A stretch of DNA of 64,000 nucleotides from the NCBI GenBank assembly GCA_942159475.1, contig OW804094.1, positions 54,122,966-54,186,965 on the forward strand, given 5' to 3'. Position 1 is the stretch's first letter. Each line of letters starts with the position of its first letter. A program made the translations under genes and the position numbers. The notes beneath the pieces are model-generated. The model was not told the origin of the DNA, did not search any database, and saw nothing but the letters and a program-made list of their open reading frames with translations. Positions 12,351-24,012 of this stretch are shown here, in pieces. Source of the stretch: Sthenelais limicola. Lineage: Eukaryota; Annelida; Polychaeta; Phyllodocida; Sigalionidae.

Positions 12351-13525
12351 ATTTTTAAACCAAAACCTTATAAATAAACTTGTAATGTTTAATGTCCTTG
12401 TCATGGATAATATTATTTTGAATGGTTGAGATTTACTTCGGATGCACAGGAGCATTCTATTTAGAGAATTGTTCCAAGGGAGAAGGATTTTAAGGAGGGC
12501 AGAGGAGAAATCAATGCATTGCTTAGACAAGTTTGGACCGTTTAAGGTTTATCCCACTGAGCGACCTCGATTTTGGTCTGTGTACCCTTTCAATATTTTA
12601 TTATTTGCATTCGAAATCAAGGGTTTTCCAGAAGGCCCCAAAGAGTCCTATATTATGCTGAGGGTATTTCAGTATGTAGTTGCACACGAACGTGAGGAAT
12701 GGGATGGAATTTAAATCAATAATTATGAGTATTATAGACAGATGCCCAGGAACTGTCACGATCTTTAATCTATGAGCATATAGGGTGTGCCTCTCAGCTG
12801 TGTGATTTGTATCGATAGTGTTTGCAAATTACCCTGTGAGTGACTCAAAGTTTTACTGAGAGATATCCTCGCTACATTATACTGCCAAGGAACGTTATAT
12901 GTCTGTAAACACTGTTATCTGTATGAACTATGATTTGATTGTAAACAGGATAAATAATATGTGACATATCCCGGAGCTCAGTTGTTCAGAGATGCAAATT
13001 CTAGGGCTGATTTACTTTCTTCAGTGATATGTCCTGGTGCTCTGGCATACTTGGAGCTGTGAAATACCTCTCCAGCAAAGTGTTTCGATAAATATATCCA
13101 CCGGGGCTGCGTGTTTTGATATCTACGATCCAAACTGAACACAATTCTACAATTCCTTAGCGCCTGGGTTCCTGACACTCGCCGCCACTCGGTAAACGTG
13201 GCTTCACGTAAGAATTTCCTACCCCCGACAAATCTGTCTGGTTCTATGGGCAGCCCCTCCATCCAAATCCATCAGCTAGCGAAAGAGTTAAGATTTCCGA
13301 TTTCTATATTTTGTTACAATCGGAACAACCCATTCAAAATTCTGCCAAATAAAAATGCTTAAAAAACCCCAACATGTGCGGCATTGTTTCTTCCACACGT
13401 CCACCGCTTTGGGAGGTATTGTATTTCTTCATCCAAAATGGAATCGATTCTTTTAGCGCTTTACAAGTTAAATTGAAATTAAAGATTTCCGTCGTTTTCT
13501 TAAGAATGGCGGGGGATTATGATTC
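12351..13525. other. No recognisable gene
   Basis: Contains open frames of 90 codons (12442-12714, plus) and 94 codons (12978-13262, minus). The second lies in a locally G+C-richer patch. Neither has a recognisable domain, and I did not find matching splice sites. Confidence 0.45.
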
Positions 13526-14436
13526 ATGTTTTTTTTGTTTTCTTTTTTAGATATTTTTATTGGCCAAACATTTAACAGGATAATGAGAAAATACGCATAA
13601 CCAGCTAATGTGATTGTTTTCATGCGTTGCCATCATTGAAAATACAAGTATCAATAATACGGTACTCAAGTTACATAAGATATTAAGACATCAATTATCA
13701 TGTATCAAATCATCAAATATAAACTTAGCAGATATTATCATTCTCTCTTACAAATCCAGATTATATTTATAGATGGAAAACTCAAACACTAATTCAAATT
13801 GACAAGTTATATCAAATAGAATGCCTCACCCACATTACATAATTTCAACCCCACTCAAACTCTTTCAATGATCACATAGTTTTAGACAGTCCTGTCTGTA
13901 CTGTAGTTCACAGTAGTTATCATCACCGAAATTAATTAGCAATAAAAACACAGACATTTACGACAAACAATCAATTCCAGACTAACCTCTTATATCCGTC
14001 ATAAACTACGATTTAACCGTTCTAGTAAAGTCATTGCAATCATCAATTGTCTCCAAGTGAACTGGTAATTCATTCCAAAGCTGAACACTATAATAATAAA
14101 TACTATTTTTACCATTGTCACGGAGACCACACTTCCGTACGTATCATAAAATCAAATTATTTCTTATGAACCAGTTTTAGTATGGCGGATTTTCTGCTAA
14201 TATCTAATGATAACAAGATTGATTTAATGCATTTCTCTTTTAACATTATATCACTGTCATATGCTATGCGTAAGGCTTTGTCGGTCAAGTTTGTTCGGTC
14301 AAGTTTACACAGTAACCCTTTACTAGCTGTGCTTATTAGCGGACAAGCATATTCGACCAGAGGTAGTATATAGGTATTGAAAATTGATGTACAGATTTTC
14401 GCTTCATATATTTTCTCCTTCTGTGTAATGTTCCAT
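13526..14436 (-). mobile_element. 5'-truncated LINE, reverse transcriptase C-terminal end
   Basis: Reading on the minus strand from about 14436, an open frame covers the end of a non-LTR reverse transcriptase ORF. It includes TYILPLVEYACPL, the typical 'ilEYa.p.W' block after the catalytic domain, then LDRTNLTDKALRIAY, then KSILLSLDISRKSAILKLVHK, ending in TAA near 14165. In a shifted frame the usual last block continues (SVQLWNELPVH, then DFTRTVKS and a stop near 14020). A long 3' region follows to AATAAA at about 13556 and an A-rich tail (about 13526-13550). The catalytic YxDD part is absent, so this is a 5'-truncated copy broken by at least one frameshift. CR1/L2-like is plausible but not proven. 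Confidence 0.75.
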
Positions 14437-16281
14437 TAGATGAAATTTAAAGTTAAAGATGCAATTTGTCTTTATTGGATTGGGCTGGGGTGGGGTTGCC
14501 GTTGGCCAAAAATATTAATGTAAATAGTAATATATCCTGTTAAAGTTTAGTTGGAAATTTGAAAAACAGAATATTCTTTTAGAAAAAGCAAACACCATTA
14601 AGCACACTTACATACAAATTCATGACCCAAAATTGCGCCTGGCTAGTAACATTGACGTAGAATCCTCGTTTCCTCAATGAAAAACTAACATTATGCAACT
14701 CGTTTGGATGAAAAGTGATGTAGTTCTGAACCACTTGAGGAGAACCTTACACAAGACTAAACATGTCCTCAAAGATCTGGCGACTGAACCCACTAGTCTC
14801 CTTTTTATTCTTAGGTTTGTCTAAACATCGGCAATAAGCAAGCTATGAAGACAGTCGCTGGACATTTACAATTTCATTTGCCTTAGCTCGCCACCTAACC
14901 ATGTCTCTATGATCTCCATCGGCAATCACTCATAGCACAACACTGGCCCAGGTGCTGATGATATGTTACCAGGGTTTGCGGAAGAAAGCAAAGCAAAAGA
15001 AATCGGGGAATTTTACGTCATTACTACGTTCGCCGCCTGCGTGCGTGCAGTGAAATGTAGCTCCTGCAGTCGGAATAAATTCCGTTGCTGACGGAGGAAA
15101 TCCTGTCGACCCGCTGGGATATAAAAGAAAGCGTTAATTTGTTTGCAATTAATGTCTGTGGAAGGCTAGGTTGCATGGCAAGAGGCCTGTGGCACCACCA
15201 GACAGTCTTTCAATCTGTCAGGATCTTTATACGTACGGCTCTCATGAACTCGAAAAACACTTTTTCTAGTCAGGGCCCCTACGTTACAAACGCTATGGTT
15301 TTCCATTAGGACCTACTGCGTGGAACTTGTAAATGATATCCATTTGTCAAAATTAATGGCTGCATCCTGCAGTTCGGAGACGTGTTGAAATCCATGTTGG
15401 CTCTGTTCCGGGATTTCTTTTTGGGAAAATGAATAAATGACCACTTGTCTTCCACGTACAATGAACGCAAACTCTGGTGTTGATCGAAATTTATTTCTTT
15501 TTCAAGTCGTAGGCCTACATGAAATAAACGAATCAAGTCTTTTCAGGGGACCTTCAAATGCGGATGTAAAATACGCATTAGTTATGTGGCTTCTTATAAT
15601 TCATAAACATAAATACCCACCCCCCTCCCCTCGCCCCCTCATACTCGACGGATAATGAATAATACATACAATGCCAAACAAGCAGAGTGCAAGGAAAGAT
15701 GACTAGGAATGGCATTGGTAATAGTGCTGATGTATAGCTTATAATATACAATGCATATTGTATGATTAGCCACTTAACGTAAACGAAATACATGTATTTA
15801 CTAGTCTGTGTCCCTTATTTTTACGTTCGATTAATGAGTTGTACATATTTGAAGTGTGATATATTTTCTCCATCACCACTGCGTTTCCTCTATATAGAGG
15901 ATGGACCAAAACGAAATCCAAACTTCAGGCGTACTTGTTGTAACGTTTGAGCCTTTAATGTTGTGTTGTCTACTTTCTATTGCAAATTTTAACCAAAGAA
16001 AAAGTCCCAACCAAGGCACAAACTGGAAGACCTGTCGTACAGATGTTCTTAAAGGTCGAATGCCAATATTCTTTATGTCCCTGAGAAGCAAGACAGTTAT
16101 AATCAAGGGAACCATCCGATAAACATAGAAAATATTGGCTTAAGTGTATCGCATACTGTGGCTCCAACACACATAATTATTATGATACTCTATATCAATA
16201 TGTTTGGGGACTTTGCTTTACCATTAATAAATATATATAACGAAGACAAGGTTTGGCTATGAACCCAGCGAAGCAAAGGTT
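14437..16281. other. No recognisable gene
   Basis: Several frames of 60-80 codons overlap on both strands at 15085-16170 with no family resemblance. The segment 16100-16170 shares a short word block (ATTGGCTTAAG..., ACTGTGGCTCC) with 18050-18085, hinting at a further degraded dispersed repeat. Confidence 0.45.
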
Positions 16282-16547
16282 TATTCTCACCCAATACATA
16301 TCATTGATACATACAAACAAAAACACGTGTAAGAATACATACATAGCACAAAAAGGGTTAGATTAAAGATTTTCAAATAGCATGCACATTTATGCAGCTC
16401 AGGTGCAGGCTGAATAATGATCCAACTGTCCAGGTGGAATGAGTGATGTAATAGTTGCGGGCCACTGATTGGTCCACATGATGCAGGTGCATTACATCAT
16501 AATTAGTAGCTGCGCCAGCCCCAAATATAATCATTGATGGGTCGATT
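16282..16547 (-). repeat. 266-bp dispersed repeat, copy 1
   Basis: Its reverse complement matches 41979-42244 over 266 bp, with differences that are mainly transitions. Both copies keep a parallel open frame (MIIFGA.AATNYDV, then DQSVARNYY). On the minus strand AATAAA occurs at the 3' edge (16280-16285), so an LTR or retroposon end is possible. An 8-bp motif GGGTCGAT is tandemly repeated three times at 16539-16562, at the 5' edge. Confidence 0.8.
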
Positions 16548-16563
16548 GGTCGATGGGTCGATT

Positions 16564-17331
16564 TTAAAATCTCGAATTTGGGCAAAGATTAGCTACATTT
16601 TTTGCATTCATCACACCTTCCTATTACTTTGGGGGATTGATTTTCGATGTGTCATATTGACGTGATATGTTATTTGATGATATAGTTATTTGATGAAATA
16701 GTTCCAACGATATATAAATATTATTTAACAATTATGTATTTTGTCTGATCAATGCAACATGGACACATACCACTTTACAATTTGATATTTTCAATAAAGA
16801 AACTATACCAATATCAGTGTTGTACAGACCTTTGTGGATTAGGATAAAAAGAAATGTATAAAAATGAAAATGATTTTATTTGGTGTCTTTGAATCTACTA
16901 TTGGGAAGAGCTTGTCAGTTATACCTCTTGATTTTTAGTTGATAGATTGTAATGTAATAATTTGAACTGAATAATCCCTGTGATACAAACTTATGTTTGT
17001 CTCACTAGGTAATCTATTTTACGGTATGATAATCCTTTGTAACTATTTATCTGTCTATGATTTTCCTATGGTAACGGTCAGCAAAGTCTGAGAATACTAT
17101 TGTATAATATCTTGCTGAATCAAATCCTCAAACTAAACAAGTGAAAAAAAATCAAAGCTTTTGACCTTTCCCCAACAGAATAGGTAGGTAGCTCTTAGAC
17201 ACACTTTAAAGGTCGGGGTACTTTATATATATTGTTGAAGTGAGAGTTTTCGTTATTCGTTATTTGACCGCTAGGAGGAAGAATGGGGGTTGATTGGTTA
17301 CTAGGGGCTGGCTCATCCCAAAGTTGCTCTA
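16564..17331. other. No recognisable gene or repeat
   Basis: AT-rich sequence without notable open frames or repeats. Confidence 0.6.
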
Positions 17332-17711
17332 AGTTAGGTTCAATTACATAGTCTCGCGCTTGATTAGACAGAATCTGAGAAGAGGAACATATGGTTTCAG
17401 CAAGGCTTTATTTCTCCATACAGGTCCACATCATCATCCAAGGAATGGTCAACAGGGAGTGACAATCTTACCCGGTCCACTCTGGGCCTTATATAGTACA
17501 TGAGCAATAAAATAGACGTAAAATAGTTAGGATGTGTTGACAGGTTAATCCGTCCCCACTCGTCCCATACGTCCCCCCCCCCCATCCCCAGACAAACTAA
17601 GGACAGGTGTGAAGTGATTTACCTGTATGGGACGTGTGGACTGAGTGACCTCCAAGAACCAGGGTCACAGCTTCCACCAATTAAGTGCATGGGACGATTC
17701 GTCGGCTAACA
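17332..17711 (-). mobile_element. LTR-like unit (solo or partial LTR)
   Basis: On the minus strand it begins TGTTAGCCGACG (17711) and ends near CTAACT (17332), close to the inverted TG...CA ends of an LTR. Inside, CTATATAAGGCCC is a TATA box. About 90 bp on, GAGAAATAAAGCCTTGC is a polyadenylation signal in typical U3-R-U5 order and spacing, as in Ty3/gypsy LTRs. No matching 4-5 bp target duplication was found. An 11-C run sits inside at about 17573-17583 (plus). I saw no gag or pol nearby, so it is a solo LTR or truncated element. Confidence 0.5.
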
Positions 17712-17929
17712 TACACATCTGTGACAATATGCATGCATATTTGACCAGGACAATCATAAATTGCACACCACTCTAATTTATCCTAAAGGTTGGGGAAAAT
17801 AATCGTGGAATAATCGAAGCTGATAGGTGAAACATTCATGGTGATAAGAGAATATCTAAGATAACAATAGGATCTGGCTCTGAAACCTTGGGATGGAGAT
17901 TTACATCTTAATTAATGTTCCTTGCTTGT

Positions 17930-18056
17930 ACGGCATGAACTCTGCGCAATAGAGCTAGGACCGTTGTGATATTGCTCAGGGCGCTTCATGTCCACAGCCA
18001 GTGTGCTGAAACATACTCTAAGTTTGATATTTAAACAATGTGTGTTGAGAATATTA
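17930..18056. repeat. Diverged direct repeat, copy 1
   Basis: Shares GCAATAGAGCTAGGACCG, TTGTGATAT, a GGGGCTTC/GGCGCTTC block, a TTTGATAT block and TGTGTTGAG, in order, with 18309-18444. The offset is about 379 bp, indicating an old local duplication or two copies of one repeat. Confidence 0.65.
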
Positions 18057-18308
18057 TGGCCTAAAGCATATCCGTCCCGTACTGTGGCTCCATTAGACAA
18101 TTATATGCAACCAAAATGATTGATTATATAATGTGTCCGAAGGGTTAACATTGCAAGAGTCAAATGTTGTACTGTTTTCAAGCTGATTTAAATTTTGTTT
18201 TTATTACTGAAGGATTTCGCTATTTCATTACGGACAAGAGAAAGCAAACCCTCATCTCTTATTTTACCGAGATCAGAGTCCCGGTCTGGATCTTTTTGAT
18301 CGAGATGT

Positions 18309-18444
18309 ACTGCACGAAATTCACGCAATAGAGCTAGGACCGTTGTGATATCACTCCAGGGGCTTCTTGTCCGGGCCCACTGGATAATCCTGAGCAGCGT
18401 ACTCAATTTTTGATATAAAACCTATCTATGTGTTGAGGATAATC
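18309..18444. repeat. Diverged direct repeat, copy 2
   Basis: Partner of 17930-18056. Similarity is highest in the first 40 bp and then falls. A minus open frame (18188-18406) runs through it but does not match the frame of the other copy, so conserved coding is unlikely. Confidence 0.65.
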
Positions 18445-19371
18445 CATTAGATCTAGGTATTTGCGGATCGACCTGAGTGGTTTACGGATGCCAATATGTT
18501 TGATGCTCTCTGTGGTTCACAAAGAAGGGCAGCTTCCACCTGTATGGAGCACAGACGGCTCCTGACATATGCTAGGGAAAGTAGGCGAGAAGTATACAGC
18601 TGGTGAATCACAGTTAGCAGGTGCGGATAGAAAGATATTCTGCCCAAACCACATATTCTTTTAAGTTTTTTTTAGTAAATTATGAATTTCATCCTACATA
18701 TCGAAGAAAACTCGACACACATAGCCTTGTGATTAATTACAAGCAGCCTCAGATTGCGCCAAATTGTTTCCGTATGTGATGTAATTATTATGATTTATTA
18801 CGTTGAAGCAGTGTTTACCTTGCATAATTTAGTTACAACTTTAGTTGATAGGGCCGATGCTTTCTACTTAAATTTGTTTGGATACCACCATATTATTATC
18901 ACGTTACGGCCAAGGAACATCTTAAGTTAGACATTTTCTCCGAATTGAGTCTGGACTATGGAAATTCAGACACCTCGGGTATCGTTTGATTTGGAATAAT
19001 TTGCGGAATGTAATAAAAACGATAACTGGATTACTCTGTCATTCTCCTTAACAGTTTGGGGGCAGAGGTCAACGAGATGCAAATTCTCCACGGCGAGGTA
19101 CTTTCAAAATTGAAACTTTGCATTTCAATAGGATTCTGTCTCTGACATTTGCATGTTTGCTTAATTGGATGTGAACTCAATACGGACGGAAAGCACTGTC
19201 AGGGCTTCATTAAATCCCATCCCATCCCAACAACATTCGATAATATCTGATCTTTAATCACAATTGAGTTTAGCAATTATCATAGTGTCATAGACTTATT
19301 ATCCTCCAATGTAGCAAAAAACCTCACATATAACAGGATGGCAAACGTTCTATGTGTTGTAGTAAAGCGAA
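18445..19371. other. No recognisable gene or repeat
   Basis: Unassigned AT-rich DNA between the direct repeat and the LINE 3' end. Confidence 0.55.
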
Positions 19372-20312
19372 TATATATATAAGAAACTTTATTTCCATTT
19401 TGTTATACAGACAGTGATAAAAGCTTTCTACATGGAAATCGGTTTTTGTTCTCTGTCCCAGACAGCTCTTCCAAACAAACCTTCTGTAACTACATCTCTA
19501 ACTACATGTTTATAGAAAAATAAAACAAAATATAATATTACGACTCTTGTACAAAATTTCACTCCACTTTTTGGAGGGCTAAATGTATTTTTTACAGTTT
19601 TTGGACCAGGACTTACACACCTGCTTTTGGTTTTTGAGGCTTGTAGCCTCTCGCTCACCTATACACAGATAAATGCATAGTACAGTAAACAATTGACAAA
19701 ATAAAAAAGAGTACAGGAAATGCCAGAGGAGGATGAAGGAGGGCAACCCAGGCTTATTTAATCTTAATCTTCTAACACATATCCTCTTAGGAAGGTTCTT
19801 AATTCCTTCATGCTATATGATTTAACCTCATTTGCGATGCTGTTCCAAAGTTTTGGTCCTCTGTATATGAGAGATCTTTTTATTTCATTATTTTTCGGAT
19901 TAGGCACTTTTAGGTTTTTCCCTGAAGTTAAATTCCGAAGATTAATTTTTCTCCAGTCTAAATTTTCTTACTTGTTGCTCATTTTGTAAGCATATCCTAA
20001 TAAATGGGATTCTCTCTTTTTGGTAAGTAGAGGCATTTCTAACTCTCTATGGAGCTGATTTACATTTGTCCTTTTGTTTAGACCTTCTGATATCCTTAAA
20101 GCTGTGTTCTGTAATGTTTGTAGTTGGTTTAAAATGTACTTTGGGGAAGCATCATACAGTGTGTCCTCAAACTCGATGATAGGGCTGATGGCTACTTCAT
20201 ACAGCATTCTTATGGTACTAGGTGTAGCAAATGGCCTTAACTTTGTTAGGTGGTGTATCTTATTTTTGGCTTTTGTTATCTTATTCTGCATGTGTGCTGA
20301 GAATGTTAGGTT
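19372..20312 (-). mobile_element. 5'-truncated LINE, reverse transcriptase C-terminus plus 3' end
   Basis: On the minus strand a frame from 20312 encodes the last part of a non-LTR retrotransposon ORF2. It shows NLTFSAHMQNKITKAKNK, then RMLYEVAISPIIEF (the 'ly...isPiieY' block), LQTLQNTALRI, and after one in-frame TAA (about 19966) the usual final block SLIYRGPKLWNSIANEV, then SYSMKELRTFLRGYVLED and stop near 19760. The frame is kept across the stop, so the copy is young enough to have few indels. A 3' region of about 380 bp follows, ending with AATAAA (about 19388-19393) and a TA-rich tail at about 19372. The start at 20312 abuts a (TATAA)n array, as expected of truncation during target-primed insertion. 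The clade cannot be fixed without the catalytic region. Confidence 0.85.
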
Positions 20313-20313
20313 C

Positions 20314-20345
20314 TAATAATATAATATAATGTAATATAATATAAG
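20314..20345. repeat. (TATAA)n simple repeat
   Basis: About six imperfect TATAA units border the truncated 5' side of the LINE copy. Confidence 0.75.
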
Positions 20346-20644
20346 TTATTATGCCATGATAAATGGGTGTATCCACAAACACATGGCTAGAGTAGACCAT
20401 TGCATATGCATGCGTAAGTTTACTAGCGGAATACGCTTTTCGAATGTAGCCAATTTACTACACTATTTTGATTATCATGTAAATCTAATTGTGCCAATCA
20501 ATGACGATCCTTTCACAACGCAAAGTAGTAGGCGCCTGCTTTTGCCGAGTCGGAGGGTTGTGAGACATTAACTGAAGGTAAATAATGATAAAACAACGCT
20601 TAAATATGTATCATGGCATAAAAATGGAACTAAACTAAAACTGC

Positions 20645-20648
<4 letters not shown>

Positions 20649-20692
<44 letters not shown>
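20649..20692. repeat. (AT)n microsatellite
   Basis: About 22 uninterrupted AT units, directly abutting the hairpin at 20691-20787. Confidence 0.95.
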
Positions 20693-20695
<3 letters not shown>

Positions 20696-20787
20696 ACAAT
20701 GCATTCACAAACCGCTTGTGTCTGTTAGTGCATGTCGTTCAAGACATGCACCAACGCCAGTTGCGTTTTGTGAATACATTGTCGCAT
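20691..20787. repeat. 97-bp fold-back hairpin beside (AT)n
   Basis: ATGCGACAATG at 20691 pairs with CATTGTCGCAT ending at 20787. The pairing continues through ATTCACAAA/TTTGTGAAT with one mismatch on each side. An inner perfect stem GTGCATGTC/GACATGCAC (20728-20736 and 20743-20751) closes on a 6-base loop. Such a unit inserted in TA repeats fits a palindromic Tc1/mariner-type MITE. A structured RNA such as a miRNA precursor is an alternative, but the internal loops are asymmetric. Confidence 0.7.
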
Positions 20788-21731
20788 ATGCAGCCCTTGT
20801 TTAGTTCTAACTTATTCTCGCTATGGGACAACTAGATTTTTTTATTTTCTTTTATTGTATTAAAGGCCAATTACATAATATTTATCCGAACATTTGAAAA
20901 AACGTAGTGTATCACTCAGTGATGTCTTCGTACGTTGCCTTATAAAAGGTCTCATTAATCGATTCAAAACCATTACAGACTCAAAAAATAGACAGAAATT
21001 ACAGTACAATGTCTTCGACGAATATCCCTAGAAGCAACAATGAATACTAAAAATATGAGATTAACATTTGCTTTTATAATAGGGCAGAAAATCGTTGAAG
21101 TAATCGCTCATGACTTTGAAATGATTGCACAACTCTCATATACTGCATCAATTTGGCTTTGCTATGGAGTCTAATAACTAGGGAAAGGAGATAATTTTAA
21201 TCTGCCGGTTATGGGAAATGAGAGTGAGCTTTCAAAACTATCCTCCATTCTTAATTATAGTCTGCTTCATGACTTTATTTGACTGGGAAACTTCGAGGGG
21301 AAAATATGTGATTCACTGGCTGTCTTTTTATGGCGTTTCTCAGCGTTGAGGATTTTCTCTTATAATCCTCAAGATAAATGACTATCGATTCTGGTCTAAT
21401 GTGCTACATCCCATCTTATGCCAGCGGTTTTATCATTTCAGAGCAATATAGTCTGCAGTGTTGAGAAATCATTTTCGGCGAGACAGACGTTTTGCGAGAA
21501 GGAGGCCAGTGTTCTTACACTATCTCCTTTAGAGAAAGTCTGCTTTCTGTTAGATCGTGATCATAATAGGGGATTAAAAGTTTGATGAAAGGGTAATTAT
21601 TTTAAGGTTGTTAGAGAAGTATGATATCAATCTAAACTCATCATCCAGGGTAGTATGTTACTTATGTTGAAATTAGGTAAAACTTCACAAAACTGTAATA
21701 CATTTACACAGAGAAGTTATAGATATATATA

Positions 21732-21774
21732 TTCACCGCTTCATATATAATTATATATGGGAATATCCGGTGAA
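21732..21774. repeat. Nested palindrome
   Basis: A perfect 18-bp palindrome CATATATAATTATATATG (21742-21759) lies inside TTCACCG (21732-21738) and its complement CGGTGAA (21768-21774). Confidence 0.6.
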
Positions 21775-22939
21775 ATGGTTTCATGTTGGTGCAGCAACAT
21801 TCATGGACAAACATTGTAAAAACAACACATACTAAATCTTGTATTAAGTGGAAAGCAATAGAAGGGATTGACACATCATGCAGCCGTAGAAACTATACAT
21901 ATCAAACACGGATGATATGGCTGGCTAGGCGAGCATTACTGCTATTTCATATGCCATCAATGCAACGTTCCCAGCGATGAGTGAGACAGTATGAATATAG
22001 GAGCAGCAGCACACTTGGGCATAAAACAGGATCATGTTCCCTAGATTATTGCAATGAATCAGTATGATGATAAGTGAGGCAGTTGCATGTATATATAAAT
22101 GAGGCAATTAATTTGGCAATGACATGTCCGTCTACTGCAAACTTTAGTCTTTATCAGGCCCTTATCTCTGGAGAGGGTTATACCTATGGTCCCACAGAGC
22201 ATTCCTATATGAACATTCCTCGTGCTATTCATGAAAGTACTTCATTATTTATGAATACATTCCTAATTAGTGCATTTCCATGGAGTTATCCCTGATTGAT
22301 ATTTGAATGCATAGATCTATATAATTATGGTTAAAGAACCGCCTTGAGAAATTCATGTCATTTGAATTGGTTCTCCACAACACCCACTCGATACTGCATT
22401 TGAGTGGGTGTACACATTTGAAATGCGCTGAATTGATGAAAAGAAAGTAACTAATCAAATTCCACACTGACATAATTCACTTGCCTCAATGATGGTTCTG
22501 TCCCTTCTGCAAGATGGTTCATGTTAGCTTGGGCAGTTTTTTCTTCACATGCAGTCTTGCCAAGAGTGAGCTTCATCAGGGAACGACCTGAGCCCGGGGC
22601 TTGATCGGTGAAAGCCCCCTCTTCGGAACAAACATTCTGCAATGTTTGAACTGGGCGTTGCTCTTGCACGAGATATATGTGGGGACAGGACGCCAGACTA
22701 AGTGTGCCGAAAAAAGGCTTTGTTGACTGCCCGAACCTCTAGGGGAAATATTGAATGGCGATTACAGTGGAGGTCATCTGTCTTCGAAGTGCCGATGGTT
22801 TTATTTGTCAAATCGTAGTCGTAATACGGCATGATCTTGACGAATCCTATAGGGTCAGTCAGTGGAGCACACACGTGTATTTACAGTCAGGAAGAGTTGG
22901 GGTTGTTATGGAGTAGGAAAGGATATCCATTACTTTCCG

Positions 22940-22973
22940 ATGTGTCTCTAGAAATGCATTTCTAGCGACACAT
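22940..22973. repeat. 34-bp near-perfect palindrome
   Basis: ATGTGTC, CTAGAAATGC and their complements are arranged with no loop. One mismatched pair was seen. No function is evident. Confidence 0.8.
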
Positions 22974-23884
22974 ATGTGGCTGGAGTACAAGGCATCTATA
23001 ATATATGATATGTCTAAAGTCTACAGGTGAAAATATGCTTTTAGAGTCTGATGTATAATACATCAGAAAACATACATTTGTTTGTATGCGTTTGGATAGA
23101 GTTTGCTGGTATACGATGGAATATGTGTCAATTGTAAGTGTCATTTTTGTATAAATATTAATCCGATTTATAGTGCGTGTAGCACACATGTGATGGCACC
23201 AGTTGAGTCACCAACAGCTACATTGAGCCGAGAGCCTAATCGACGTATATAATGCAAGTCTTATACTTATGGTTCAGACCTCCCTTTTCACACTATTCTT
23301 TTCACTCAAACCATGTGGAAGATCACTCGGATATATATATGCAACATTTAGTTTTTAGTTTTTGGAATTCATTCCCAGAGTTCTGAATAGGAAAAAGAGG
23401 TACGGAATCATTTATATAAAGCACTAAAGGTGTTAAGGAAATAAGAATTATAAGAATTGATTTTCCTGAAGCGTGATGTATCCATAATGTATTTCCCACT
23501 CGATACTAAGTCTTCAACACGAGACGCCTAAAACTCTGAAACTGAAGGATGATGATATCCTAAGGTCGTGCGCAGGCAGTTTGGATATTATCGGTAAATT
23601 AATATGCCAGTGCCACATCATAAATCTATCCTATTACAAACTCTTACTACTAGGTTTGTAACGGTTGTACGGTTGTAGATCCGGAGATGTAATTTCCTGC
23701 ACTACCAGACCCTCCCCCGCAGATGCTTACAGACTCAGCACTCTCTGAACTAATTTTTCTGATGTTTATGCATATCCCAGGCGTAGAACGCAACCAATGT
23801 ATACCAGGACACCGCCCCTATATACAATGCCTGTGGGTATATGCAATACATAGGGTGTGATGTATAGTATATCCGGAACTAATG

Positions 23885-24012
23885 TATACCATACTATGTT
23901 ACGTCTTCTGCTGGTCCGATTCCCTGACAAGAGTGGAATCGTGCTCTTTGAATGTGTTGAACATTTAATGAGAAACAAGAGGCAAAACAAAAACATTCTT
24001 CCCTGGAATTTA
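23885..24012 (+). repeat. Direct repeat flanking CCGAA element, left copy
   Basis: Shares TATACCA, CGTCTTCTGCT, TTTAATGAGAAACAA, an AGGCAA block and ATTCTTCCCTGG, in order, with 26274-26413 on the other side of the element. It is in the same orientation. Confidence 0.75.

Larger units (their letters stand above)
20790..23884. other. No recognisable gene; small palindromes only
   Basis: About 3.1 kb without a recognisable gene or large repeat, apart from two palindromes listed separately and a 9-bp stem (CACCCACTC/GAGTGGGTG) near 22380-22409. Confidence 0.5.
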
